This document shows positions 37,528-47,885 of a stretch of DNA of 64,000 bases, one piece after another. The stretch lies in NCBI GenBank assembly GCA_022575985.1, contig JAKSXM010000014.1, forward strand, positions 18,228,001 to 18,292,000, written 5' to 3'. Every line of letters starts with the position of its first letter. The stretch's first letter is position 1. The stretch comes from Anagrus nilaparvatae (taxonomy: Eukaryota > Arthropoda > Insecta > Hymenoptera > Mymaridae). The notes under the pieces are model-generated. The model was not told the DNA's origin. It worked only from the letters and a program-made list of their open reading frames with translations, and ran no database searches. The position numbers were made by a program, and so were the translations under genes.

Positions 37528-39557
37528 TGTTAAAGTAATAAATTTTTTAATAAATTTTTTTTTCTTACTACATCAATAAACTGTTTCTTTTTATATATTT
37601 ATCCCCTTGTTTTTAAATTGAATTAAAAAAAAAAAAAAAAAAACAATCAAATAATTAGAGCTTTTTGCATCTAAATTTAAAATACACAAGAGATTAATTA
37701 TAATCAGCTATTTATTCATTTTCAAAAATTTCAATGTAAAGCTTGAAAATTCCATCGGAAATTTATTTTAAGAATAAGACTGAAAACATAAAATAATATA
37801 TAATTTATTTAGCGCGTAATTTATTTTATTTTATTAAACTTAATTGGATCATAAAGTATTTTTCAAATAATTGATTTCAGCTTTATTAGTTTTTGAAGAT
37901 AAGATGAATTTTTTTCAGGCAAATAAAAATTAAAAACAACAAAAAAGCTAGAATTTAATAATTTGAATTCTTATATTTTTATATAAAAGTTAGGATTGTA
38001 ATATACATATTTATTTTTTAAAATTCATTTTTTATACATGTCTTAACATTTTTTATATTAATTCGGCAATTCTGCATGTATACACCTTGAACAGCGACTT
38101 AATCTGTAACAGACAAAATTATAACAATTTATAAGTTTTCATGTATAGCTTTATAAATAATTACACTTGGAAATCAACTATTATTTTGAAAGCCCCCTCC
38201 TCATCTTCAAAAGTAAATGTAGCCCCTTTGATAAAAATAAAAATATTCCAAATTTAAGCCAGTTTTCTTTTTGTCTTAAAAAAGGTATATTTTTAATGTG
38301 GGTTAAGCCAAGCCGTTTAAAAGCAGGAAGTTTAAAGGTATTTTGGCTCAGTGATTAACCCTAAAATCAATTTTTCATTGATTTTTTCCTAATCCCTTAC
38401 TAATTTGTGTTTAAAGGAGTTAATATTAATAGGAAAACAAGATTATATAATAATTTAAAAAATGGAAAATAAAATCAGTGATATTATTCAAGGAAAAGAA
38501 AATTATTTATATTCAAGGAAAAGAAAATTATTTATATTTTATAGCCTTAAAACAAGTTCTTAAGGGAATAAATAAAACCCCCTTTCCCTTCAGCTACCCA
38601 GATGACTTAAGCAAGCTTATTTTAAGAAAGTTCTTATTAAATTTTTATTTTCTGATTTGTTGAATTGAAGTTTTGCTATCAAGCATTTACAGAACTTTAA
38701 TACCTGAAAATCATAAAGTTTATAAGTTATGCACACGGTGGTCGCGTTATGCTCATTATAAATTGAAATCAGTATGTTTAAAGACAATGAAAATTGCGTA
38801 GTTGAATTTCGTTGTTACTCCTCAATGTTTGGCTATTGGTACTAGATGAGATTTTTGCTACAAATGTCCATTAGAATTCGGAGGAAGACCTGATATTGCA
38901 CTGGTGGTTCAAGCATGTCATTTTCTAATTTCAGATTTTTTAGAGTACTTTTTTTTTATAAGTAAATTTCTAGGAACTCATATATAAATTTTATCAAAAT
39001 TTTATAATTTTAATTTTAAATTAGTCAAGACAACGAGTTTACGTCCTTGACAATTCATGTCTCAAAAATCCAAGTAAAGCCAAATGTTAGTAAATTTTTA
39101 TATGCTTTTGTAAGCAAACTTTTTTATTTCAACTGAAAACAAAAATTATGTTAACAAAATATTATTTACTAATATTGCTTATTTAGGAAAAGCAAAAAAT
39201 AAAACACTTAAAGCCGAAAAAATATAGAATCGAACCTTTAAAAAAATGAGTGAAGCAAAACCCTGCCGTTGAAGCAAGACAAATCAACCAAGGTTGCGAA
39301 CATTTTTACCCAAACTATTTAAAGGAACTCTTAATTAATTTTTAAAAAATTACCTATAGAAGTAATTACTTCTATACAATTATCACGAATTTATAAAATC
39401 TGCAAATCTAGGAATTTTCTAATTTAAAAATTTTATTAAACTTTTATTCTTTAAAAATTTTTGTTCTTTGATAATTTGAATAATCAACTTTTAACATTCC
39501 GTATACAGGGGAAAATTTAATATGTAAGTATTATGCATAGATTTTTTCCTCTTTTAG
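37528..39557. other. AT-rich DNA, no gene seen
   Basis: No supportable gene. A poly-A run lies at about 37626-37643. GC-richer patches at 38180-38360 and 38730-38930 have no open frame with recognisable features. Confidence 0.45.
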
Positions 39558-39664
39558 GTGAAAAAAAAACTTTGAATGCCTTGTTGGAAAGCGAGAGACA
39601 AAGAAATTCTGAAATTGTAAGCATAGCAGAAGATGATTCAGATATGGATAAAATATTACAACAG
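39558..39664 (+). CDS. Possible internal exon of an unknown gene
   Basis: This 107-bp segment sits between a good acceptor (TTTCCTCTTTTAG) and a donor (CAACAG|GTAGAT). It reads as a charged, soluble-looking peptide (LNALLESERQRNSEIV, then EDDSDMDKILQQ). Codon content differs from the surrounding A/T runs. I could not connect it to another exon, and it may be a remnant. No homology is recognised. Confidence 0.3.
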
Positions 39665-40308
39665 GTAGATATTTATTGCTATGGTTTAAAGCTTTGTACC
39701 TTCAAAACTGTAAATCAGCTGAATATTATTTTTGAATTTTATTTTAAATATAATTGCGTATTACCTACTTGAATGTAGCGAATGGTCTGGTTTTTTCTGC
39801 AGACAAAAAAGTAAGCATAAGTGATCATTTAAGGTATTCCTGCCAAGGCGAAATTTCAGATTAAACAAAAAAAAAAGTATGTAAAAGATCGAAACCTTTA
39901 AGGATAATAGTATAAGAATTTTCAGATTAAAACACTTTCACATTTTGTGCCAAGATACTTTATATTTTATTTTTAATAAAAATTTCAGATCTGTTAGGTA
40001 TTTATACTAACATAGAGGTTATACCTATTATAGGGATGGTGGAAATATTTAGATATATTCGTAATCGAGCATGTTTTTCCATTTGTATGTCATTCATATA
40101 ACCAGTGTGATCAAAATTTTGCAATCGACAAAAAAAATACCTAAAATATCTAAACCTATTAACGTAATATTGTTATAGAATTGGCAGATTTAAATTCCGT
40201 ATCATTTTTTGTCAAGATGCGTTGTATCGTATTATAAAAATACGAGAGTTTATACCTATTATAAGGATTCAAAAATGCTAGAAATGGTAGAAATCACATA
40301 ATAAAATT

Positions 40309-41473
40309 TGCAAATATGCGATTGTGTGGAAAATCAAAAACGTCAAAGTGTTGAAAATATTGCATGAAAATTTGAAGTTTCAAAGTCAAGCGTTTACAGG
40401 ATATTAAAAGTTGAAAGCCCTACACGTTATAAATTACGCCAGATAAAAGAATAAAAAAGTTATGATTCCTGTGAAAAAATAAAAGAATTAATAAGAGCTA
40501 GGATTTTAACATTGGTCAATTAATGGGTTACTTACAAATGTACAATTTATTTGAAAATTCGACCTAATATTCAAAAATGGGTTCACTAAAAAATATGGGT
40601 GATGATGCCACTTTTGACTTATGTCCCTACGTACATGTCTACAAACAAGGGGAGAACTAAAGAGGATGCAATTTTGAAAATATGGTTGAGGATAGCAAGG
40701 CACTATTGAAAAATAAATGCAAGTTTGCTGGTATGGGCACTGTTGACCACGTAAACGAAAATACAGAGAAAAAGGAGTAATAAACATCTGTTTATATATC
40801 AATTTTTGCTATTTTTATTTTTGCAGAACAATTCTGTAAGCTTCTTTTTTGCTTTTAGCCATGTAATATTAGCAAGAGCTGTGGGAATGCAAGCTTCAAT
40901 AAAGACAATGCAAAAGCATTTGGCTGATTTGAAAGTTAAATATGCAGTAGATACAAAAAATTTAGATGAGTTTGTAAAATTGAAACAACTCAAACAATTA
41001 CCACCAAAGTATATAATAAGTAAAAATATCGGAAGCAAGATTGAGTTAAAATGTATTCTAATATTTGATGAGAATAAAAGAATTGAAAGTATACTGTATT
41101 ACAGTAAAGAACTCATAAAAAATGGGTCCACAATAAGATATGAGTGCTGATTCCACCTTTGACTCAGGTTACTTACACAATTTTATTAAGAACAATGTTA
41201 AAACATCTATTTTATTTTTTTAACTAATAAATAATTTTTTAAATCTACAAAACTTCTATTTGCTTTTAGTATTTAGTTTGTTTTACAGCATCTTCAGTAG
41301 CTAAATAAGTTGCCAGATTAGTCACTTCCTTAACATTTTAAAAAACAAATATACAAGGACAGAAAATATGGTCAGAGCTACAATTCCCATTTAGGAAGAA
41401 AATCGAATGATTTTTGTCGATTAAAAAGGGATTTGAAGGTAGCAGAAGTAGATAATTTACCGCAGAGCCAAAA
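40309..41473 (+). repeat. Duplicated 1.15-kb segment, copy A
   Basis: Nearly identical to 46130-47262 over its whole length. It opens with a broken helix-turn-helix stretch (reading frame around 40309-40428, with VSKSSVYRILK), continues with TTAATGGGTTACTTACAAATG and TTTGCTGGTATGGGCACTG, and contains a 115-codon open frame. Two internal copies of a short motif, TGGGTYCAC...ATATGRG...CACYTTTGACT (at 40580 and 41125), are also present in copies B and C. It looks like a transposon-derived unit. Confidence 0.7.
40806..41150 (+). CDS. Hypothetical ORF in duplicated segment (copy A)
   Basis: The frame becomes open after a good acceptor (ATTTTTATTTTTGCAG, ending about 40827). It encodes a Lys-rich, mostly helical peptide with the stretches ARAVGMQASIKTMQKH, YAVDTKNLDEFVKLKQ and LPPKYIISKNIGSKIELKC. 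The same frame is kept in copy B with few substitutions and is degraded in copy C. That suggests it was coding in the parent element. The true start is probably in an upstream exon, not the first ATG. Function unknown. It could be the C-terminal part of a transposon protein, since a helix-turn-helix remnant lies upstream. Confidence 0.35.
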   Translation: MLFLFLQNNSVSFFFAFSHVILARAVGMQASIKTMQKHLADLKVKYAVDTKNLDEFVKLKQLKQLPPKYIISKNIGSKIELKCILIFDENKRIESILYYSKELIKNGSTIRYEC

Positions 41474-41614
41474 GCTTAGGTAATATGTCGAATATTTTAA
41501 AACACATGTTTAAAAATTTATTTTATATAAATATTTAACTAAATTTTAGCATTACAAAACAGTGGAAGAATTCAAAAATCTGTCAAAGCTCTAATTTTAT
41601 TACTTACTATAAAA

Positions 41615-41890
41615 ATGCTAATTGATGATTGTTTGATCCATATATTTAAATTTTTAAATAAGAAAGAAAAATTAAAAATAGAAAGGGTTTTAACAAGATG
41701 AAACAGAGTTTCGAAGCTCAGTTGGAGTTAAATAAAAATCATAGAAGTTAATCCAAACCACAAATTTAAATATGATGACTTGTTTTTTTCAGAAGCACAC
41801 AAGTTCATGTACACAAATTACATAATAAAATCTTTGCAGCTGAGTTCTTCATATTTAAGTGAATTAATAATAAAATTACGAAACGGAAGA
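41615..41890 (+). pseudogene. F-box protein remnant
   Basis: The frame from ATG 41615 reads IDDCLIHIFKFLNKKEKLKI followed by ERVLTR, then a TGA stop (41699-41701) exactly where F-box domains carry the conserved Trp, then NRVSKLSW. This is a standard F-box pattern (DDCL..IF.FL....L..VC+.W..V). After a frame change the sequence continues (about 41744-41889) with FMYTNYIIKSLQLSSSYL, resembling an LRR-type continuation, and then stops. F-box proteins are SCF ubiquitin-ligase substrate receptors. With one nonsense change, one frameshift and truncation, this copy should be dead. Confidence 0.6.
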
Positions 41891-42339
41891 AATCTGTCTT
41901 GTGGTCTATAAATTTAAAAATATTTTACAGATTCATTTTTAATTTTTTAAATAAATTATTTTATAAGTATTTTTTGGATAAACATTATTTTGAAATCATT
42001 ATTATCAATAAATATATGCACCACACAGTATTTTATTTATTTAAACTATTTGTTTTACGTAACAATAAGTTTAAAATATTAATATTTTTAATATACCTCA
42101 TTAATCAAACAATTAATTAATTGATTAAAAAACTTTTTTCTAAGCTTTATCTCTTATAATAATGTTTACTAAAATGTCGTCTGCTTTAAAAAATATTTTT
42201 TTAGTAAGTTCGATTCTCGGTTTCTGTATCTGGATATTACGATGACTAGCGTCACCTGTTTTTACGGAAACTCAAGTCACCGCCAGCGCCAGTAACAACT
42301 TCTTTTAGTGCATGAATATAGCTGGATACGATAGGCTCC

Positions 42340-42496
42340 TACGCTAAGGTCTAGCTCAAAAATATTAAGACAAAATGGGTTTTACAAGGAGGTAATACTT
42401 TATCTCCTGGAAAAGTAAAAATAATAGACGCCTGTAAGAATATAAGGAAGCTTGGTTGCTCCGACTTCGTTTTGCATGAAAAAAGAAAACGTGAAT
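42340..42496 (+). repeat. Direct repeat, copy 1 (partner 43379-43533)
   Basis: CGCTAAGGTCTAGCTCAAAA through TTCGTTTTGCATGAAAAAAG is repeated with few changes about 1.04 kb downstream. In one frame both copies encode a similar peptide (WVLQGGNTLSPGKVKIIDAC, then KNIRKLG), so the duplicated piece may derive from a coding exon. The shared block upstream of copy 1 (AACTTCTTTTAGTGCATGAA, 42297) recurs at 43636, so order has been rearranged. Confidence 0.65.
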
Positions 42497-42724
42497 TTAG
42501 ACAAGGGTGATGGTATCTGTAGAACTTTTAGTAGACAATTTTATTTTTAAGAAAATTTTTATACGCTAATCATTAAAATTATGTATAGACGGCAGCAAAA
42601 AGGGTAAGCAACATCGTAAGTGTCGGAAGGTCCAGACCCCTCCATAAGATACGTTTAGAAATGGATGAAGTAGCAATTTTCAATTTCGTTCTATAATAAC
42701 AACTTCACGACACCAGGACACTAT

Positions 42725-43102
42725 ATGGAAGCAATTTGTCATCTCCTGTTAGCAAATCCTTTCTTTAAGGATATATATAAAATCTTTAGAGAAAAGGAGA
42801 AGATCTTTAACCCAGTGGAGAGCGAAGACTTAAGAAGGCGCTCGCTGTGTCTGGTACCTCTTTTTGAAGAAGAGTACGGGAGTAATGATGGTTTCCATTT
42901 AAATTACTATCAACATTCCCTCACCGTGGAAATAATTCGTTCAAGGAACCTCAAAAAATACAAAAGTTTCTTGAATCACGGTCAGGGATTTTATTTGAAT
43001 TATCCGTACAAGTTAACAACGTGTGTCAGGTGTTATAATCTACGCTACAGAAATTGGTACCCAGAAGATGACACCGAAGATTCGCCCAAATTTATTTTAT
43101 GA
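42725..43102 (+). CDS. Cysteine-rich hypothetical protein (family member 1, part 1)
   Basis: A 125-residue frame with reasonable codon use, starting MEAICHLLLANPFFKDIYKI. Distinct stretches are LVPLFEEEYG, SLTVEIIRSRN, FYLNYPYKLTTCVRCY and a C-terminal acidic end. The same order of motifs (LVPLFE, SL[TV]-[RE]-I, FY, Cx2C) recurs in broken copies at 52010-52410 and 53800-54126, so this is a real family. The open frame extends a little upstream without an ATG, so the start may be wrong or in another exon. The stop overlaps the ATG of the next frame as ATGA. I do not recognise the family. A Cx2C-containing small protein could be zinc-binding, which is inference. Confidence 0.5.
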   Translation: MEAICHLLLANPFFKDIYKIFREKEKIFNPVESEDLRRRSLCLVPLFEEEYGSNDGFHLNYYQHSLTVEIIRSRNLKKYKSFLNHGQGFYLNYPYKLTTCVRCYNLRYRNWYPEDDTEDSPKFIL

Positions 43103-43293
43103 ATCATCTGCTAACCAGAAGAACATTAAAAACCGAATGCGAATGTGGGGCAAGGACTTGTGATTTCAGAAAGGCACGAGATTGTATCTTATGTATCAAA
43201 GAGATAAGAAAACACCGGTCGGATATAGAAGACGTAGACCATATTATGTACGTTTTTGTGCCTCAAGGTTATTACCGTTCTGGTGGACTATAA
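43099..43293 (+). CDS. Cysteine-rich hypothetical protein (family member 1, part 2)
   Basis: Starts in the ATGA overlap with the previous frame and encodes 64 residues. They are rich in Cys pairs (CECGARTC, CILCIKEIRKHR) and end with IMYVFVPQGYYRSGGL. In family copy 2 a comparable Cx2C-then-hydrophobic ending also follows the main block in a different frame. The simplest reading is that parts 1 and 2 were one protein separated by a -1 frameshift. Whether the shift is a mutation, an assembly error or a programmed event cannot be told here. Confidence 0.4.
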   Translation: MNHLLTRRTLKTECECGARTCDFRKARDCILCIKEIRKHRSDIEDVDHIMYVFVPQGYYRSGGL

Positions 43294-43378
43294 AGTCAAT
43301 TGTGAGTGATTAGTGTAATAATAATAAAAAAAGTGTGTTGTGTGTATAAAATAAAATTTTATAATCTAAAATTTTATT

Positions 43379-43533
43379 ACGCTAAGGTCTAGCTCAAAAA
43401 TATTAAGACAAAATGGGTTTTACAAGGAGGTAATACTTTATCTCCTGAAAAAGTAAAAATAATAGACGCCTGTAAGAATATAAGGAAGCTTGGTTTCCCC
43501 AACTTCGTTTTGCATGAAAAAAGAAAATGCGTA
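43379..43533 (+). repeat. Direct repeat, copy 2 (partner 42340-42496)
   Basis: Second copy of the block described at 42340-42496, with a few substitutions (CTCCTGAAAAAG for CTCCTGGAAAAG, GGTTTCCCCAAC for GGTTGCTCCGAC). The pair brackets the cysteine-rich ORF. Confidence 0.65.
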
Positions 43534-43670
43534 CTGGCGACTTTTTTAATACAAGATATGTTTAAAGAATAAAATTACCGATGATGAGGTTACTATTATT
43601 TATGAGAAGAAAAGAAATTGACATATAGAAGTAACAACTTCTTTCAGTGCATGAATATAGCTGGATACAT

Positions 43671-44290
43671 AGTCACGATCCCCTACAACTTGAAAATCTA
43701 GATTTAGAGTATGAATTTAAACATGATTTATTACATGAAGTTAGAAGGACTTTCAGAAGTATTGAAGATCTTCAATGCATTTAAGGTCAAACGAAAGTAA
43801 GTGTTTAATATTTTTTCAAAGTTGTATATTAATTATTAATTTTTCTTTTATAATATGCCTTGATTATAAATTTCTGTTTTTGCTGATAAATGACTGCACT
43901 TAAAAGAGAAAAAATAGGGGTTTGTAATTATTTAATTATACCATTACTTATTCAATCAAAAGAAAAGTTTAATTAAAATTCTTTTTGAAATTTTAAATCG
44001 TCAATAGTATGAAAAACAAAAACACTTGAATATTTTTAGATTCCAAGACATACAAACAAGGTGGTTAAACTTAACAAATTATCAAAGAATTATGTGTTAG
44101 AAGAGAATATAATATACTTCAGGATTAGCAGACACAATTGAATTTTATGAACCAATTTTTGCTGCTTACAGAGGAAAAATAACGACTGCAGATGGTTCAA
44201 CTGGATTAATGTTTATGCATGAGAGTATGATAGAGCTACTAAGCAAATGTACACAGTTGTACGTGGATGGCACTTTTAATCTATAATTTT
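43671..44290 (+). pseudogene. MULE-like transposase remnant
   Basis: Piece one (43671-43784) reads LEYEFKHDLLHEVRRTFRSI and ends near a GTAAGT donor (43797). Piece two (about 44040-44287), after frame changes, includes FYEPIFAAYRGKITT, DGSTGLMFMHESMIELL and the hallmark LYVDGTFNL just before a stop. The VDGTF motif marks the first catalytic Asp of MULE (Mutator-like) DDE transposases. The remaining catalytic region is absent, so the copy is truncated and inactive. Confidence 0.55.
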
Positions 44291-44551
44291 CTGTTCAAAT
44301 TCAATCAATCTTTTTATCAAGGTTCATAATCCACTTAAATGCATACAAAATAAGAAAAGTTAAATTTGTTTTTTTAAATTGTATTTGTTGTTTCAATATT
44401 TTCATACTTAATACATAGTGCACTGTAGATTGAGCTAAAACATATTTTTAAAAATTACCCGTAATCGTAATTATAATTAATTATTTTGATGTTAAAAATA
44501 AATAAAAGTTAAAAAATGAAAATATTTTTAAAAGTGGAAAAATTGTTCTTA

Positions 44552-45890
44552 GGGACTGTTCAACAATGATGTCACGGCGGCAGACGGGGGGAGGGGTTAG
44601 TGATTTGTGACAAAATGTGACAGAGAGGGAGGAAGGAAAAAATTTGACTGTGATGTCACATATTTAAAAAAAAAATATTTTGATACTATTAAAAATTGTC
44701 TATAAAAGAGAATCTACTCATACTGAGAACAGTTTTAAAAACCATGTTTACTATCATGTGACGTAATGGCCCATCTGCTATTAATTATAGCGTTACACGA
44801 TTTTTTTCTTTTAATATTTAAATCAAAATTATTATTTGAAGATGTTTGAAAATAAATACGTCAAATCTGTTTTTCACGGAAGTACCCCCTACACGTATAT
44901 CCTTAGATATTAAATAGGATATTATAGTATTAAACCGTATGTATTTATATTTTTAAATATTAAAAAAATTCATAAACTATGATTTCTAAAAAGAATCCAT
45001 ATGCATTAAAAATTTTATGGGCAATATTCAAAAATTTTTAAAGTAAAATTTTAATTTTAGTTAAGTTTTGTTTTTCCTAAGAATAACATTATATTAAATT
45101 TTTCATAATCATCATTTTTCATTTTTATAAAATAATAATTTTTAAAAAAAGAGCAAAACAGTTGCATATTTAATTGTTATATTTTTTTTTTTTAGTATCA
45201 CTAATTTCTAGTTCAAAGATTTAACAAAAACAAATATGCTTTGTTTATTTTTACAAAATTTTCTAGATAGTTTTTAAAATCCTGTAAATTGTATGCTGAA
45301 AGTGAATAAGTGCGCGTTTTCTAATTTAAATAATATAATAAATAAAAAAAATTTTTTTGGCTTTCAATTTAGCAGCGATATTTTTCAAAATACCAAATAA
45401 ATCTTTATACCATAAATTATATGCAGCTTATGAAAAAGCACACCCAGAGTCAACGGGATTGATTATCCAAACTACAGTAAACAGTCAACTACAGTAAACA
45501 GTCTTTAGAAGGATTTAAAAGATAAAAATAAATCTGAACAAGATCTTTTAAACAGTACAGACGCCAAAATAAAAGAATTATCTGAAAAAGTTACTGCTAA
45601 AAAAGCTAAAACTTTGTAATATTCAATCTACATATATTAAAAATATAATATTAATATAAAAAATAAAATATTTTATAATCGTAAAAACTTTAAAAATGTG
45701 CATATAATTTGGTGAAAAAAAATTTTTCAATATGTATATTTCATAAATTTTTAAGAGGGGTCTACAAAAGACTGCGTGACATCATTTTACAGGGAGGGAT
45801 TTGCCAAATGTGACAGAGTTGGATACGGAGGGACCGGACGGAGGGGTAAAAAACCTTTAAAAAAACTTGACATCATTGTTGAACAGTCCC
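44552..45890. mobile_element. PIF/Harbinger-like element, 1.34 kb, TTA-flanked
   Basis: Terminal inverted repeats GGGACTGTTCAACAATGATG and the complement CATTGTTGAACAGTCCC are flanked by TTA on each side (44549-44551 and 45891-45893). This matches the 3-bp TWA target of PIF/Harbinger transposons. Subterminal regions share GTGACA and GGAGGG blocks. Inside, 45415-45620 has short coding-like fragments (EKAHPESTGLIIQTT, then AKIKELSEKVTAKKAKTL) in two frames, perhaps a decayed captured gene piece. No transposase is recognised. Confidence 0.7.
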
Positions 45891-45932
45891 TTAGTTCCTT
45901 TAGATAAATATACTGTGCGTGAGTGAATTTTT

Positions 45933-46250
45933 ATGTTAAGAAAGTACATTGGAACCGAAAGTATTGTTGTAACTCAGAGAGATTTTATTAGGGAATTTCA
46001 TAATAGACAAGGATCTCCGGCAGCTACTACAATAAGGAGGGTTTCAGAGTGTATTGATATTAACGGTTATATAAATAAAGAACATCGAAAAATCGATTAC
46101 CCTTCTCATCAGTCGTCACATGATAAAAAAGTGCAAATATGCGCTTGTGTGGAAATTCAAAAACGTGAAAGTATTGAAAATATTGCATAACAAGTTAAAG
46201 TTTCAAAGTCAAGCGTTTACAGGATGTTAAAAAAAAACGCCCAGTAAAAG
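45933..46250 (+). pseudogene. DUF4817-type helix-turn-helix of a transposon, truncated
   Basis: Starts LRKYIGTESIVVTQRDFIRE and continues FHNRQGSPAATTIRR, the usual beginning of the DUF4817 HTH found in Tc/mariner-like insect transposons (RKYYETGSVTATQRAF is the common form). An in-frame TAA (46188-46190) precedes the second helix block VSKSSVYRMLK. The sequence then runs into duplicated segment copy B. Only the DNA-binding part survives. Confidence 0.6.
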
Positions 46251-47262
46251 AATAACAAAGTTATGATTCCTGTGAAAAAATAAAAGAATTAATAAGAGCT
46301 AGGATTTTTACATTAGTCAATGAATGGGTTACTTACAAATGTACAATTTATTTGAAAATTCGACCTAATATTCAAAAATGGGTTCACTAAAAAATATGGG
46401 CGATGATGCTACTTTTGACTTATGTCCCTACGTACATGTCTACAAACAAGGAGAGAACTAAAGAGGATGCAATTTTGAAAATATGGTTGAGGATAGCAAG
46501 GCAGTATTGAAAAATAAATGCAAGTTTGCTGGTATGGGCACTGTTGACCGCGTATACGAAAATACAGTGAAAAAGGAGTAATAAATATCTGTTTATATAT
46601 CAATTTTTGCTATTTTTATTTTTGCAGAACAACTCTGTAAGCTTCTTTTTTGCTTTTAGCCATGTAATATTAGCAAGAGCTGTGGGAATGCAAGCTTCAA
46701 TAAAGACAATGCAAAAGCATTCGACTGATTTAAAAGTTAAATATGCAGTAGATACAAAAAATTTAGATGAGTTTGTAAAATTGAAACAACTCAAACAATT
46801 ACTACCAAAATATATAATAAGTAAAAATATCGGAAGCAAGATTGAGTTAAAATGTATTCCGATATTTGATGAGAATAAAAGAATTGAAAGTATTACAGTA
46901 AAGAACTCATAAAAAATGGGTCCACTATAAGATATGAGTGCTGATTCCACCTTTGACTCAGGATACTTACACAATTTTATTAAGAACAATGTTAAAACAT
47001 CTATTTTATTTTTTTAACTAATAAATAATTTTTTAAATCTACAAAACTTCTATTTGCTTTTAGTATTTAGTTTGTTTTATAGCATCTTCAGTAGCTAAAT
47101 AAGTTACCAGATTAGTCACTTCCTTAACAAAACAAATATACAATGACAGAAAATATGGTCAGAGCTACAATTCCCATTTAGGAAGAAAATCGAATGATTT
47201 TTGTCGATTAGAAAGGGATTTGAAGGTAGCAGAAGTAGATAATTTACCACAGAGCTAAAATC
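46130..47262 (+). repeat. Duplicated 1.15-kb segment, copy B
   Basis: Partner of copy A (40309-41473), with the same order of blocks and only scattered substitutions and small indels. Copy B joins directly to the intact start of the helix-turn-helix frame at 45933. Copy A has lost that start, so B preserves more of the parent element. It ends at AGATAATTTACCACAGAGC. Confidence 0.7.
46607..46912 (+). CDS. Hypothetical ORF in duplicated segment (copy B)
   Basis: Counterpart of 40806-41150. It is identical over most of its length, with changes such as HSTDLK for HLADLK and LLPKYII for LPPKYII. It ends earlier because a short deletion near 46890 shifts the frame. Conserved frame with amino-acid changes is consistent with a formerly coding transposon exon. 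Product unknown. Confidence 0.3.
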   Translation: MLFLFLQNNSVSFFFAFSHVILARAVGMQASIKTMQKHSTDLKVKYAVDTKNLDEFVKLKQLKQLLPKYIISKNIGSKIELKCIPIFDENKRIESITVKNS

Positions 47263-47479
47263 TTCTAATTACGTTATTTAATTATTAATAATTATACATG
47301 CTTAATGTATACTATTAAATGAACTTTTATAATATTATGTTAGCCACCAGCATTAAGAGATAATTTTCTTAAATATGTGTTAAAAAAATTTATTAGGAAA
47401 ATATTTCCTCATGGGAGTCATGTGTAATAAAATTTTGAGAATAAAATTAAAAGAATTCTAATTAGTTCTCCACTTACTT

Positions 47480-47885
47480 TTGTCCACGTATACTAAAATA
47501 CAGTGATAAAAGAGTATTAAATATCTTTTTATATATCAATTTATGCTTTTTTTATTTTTGCAGAATAATTCTGTAAGCTTCTTTTTTGCTTTTTGCCATG
47601 TAATATTAGCAAGAGCTGTGGGAAAGTGAGCTTTTATAAAGACGATACAAAAGCATTTTACTGATTTGAAATTTAAATATGTAATAGATACAAAAAATTT
47701 ATATGAGTTTGTAAAATTGCAAAACTCAAACATATATCATCAAAATATATAATAAGTAAAATCATCGGAGTAAAGATTGAGTTAAAATATATTCCGATAT
47801 TTGATAAGAACAAAAGAATCAAAATTATACTGTACTGCAGTAAAGAACTCATAAAAAAATGGGTCCACTAAAAAATATGAGCTCC
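47480..47885 (+). repeat. Duplicated segment, diverged copy C
   Basis: A shorter, older relative of copies A and B. It keeps the TTTTTGCAG acceptor, GTAATATTAGCAAGAGCTGT, ATAGATACAAAAAATTTA and the terminal TGGGTCCACTAAAAAATATG motif. The reading frame is broken by stops (for example TGA after GTGGGAAAG). It lies just downstream of copy B. Confidence 0.6.

Noticed and set aside
40506..41038. Minus-strand ORFs in the duplicated segment, repeated at 46409-46989
   Set aside because: Their repetition is explained by the DNA duplication. The plus-strand frame has the better acceptor and a more protein-like composition.
42205..42222. GTTCGATTCTCGG resembling a tRNA T-arm
   Set aside because: No matching acceptor, D or anticodon stems can be formed around it.
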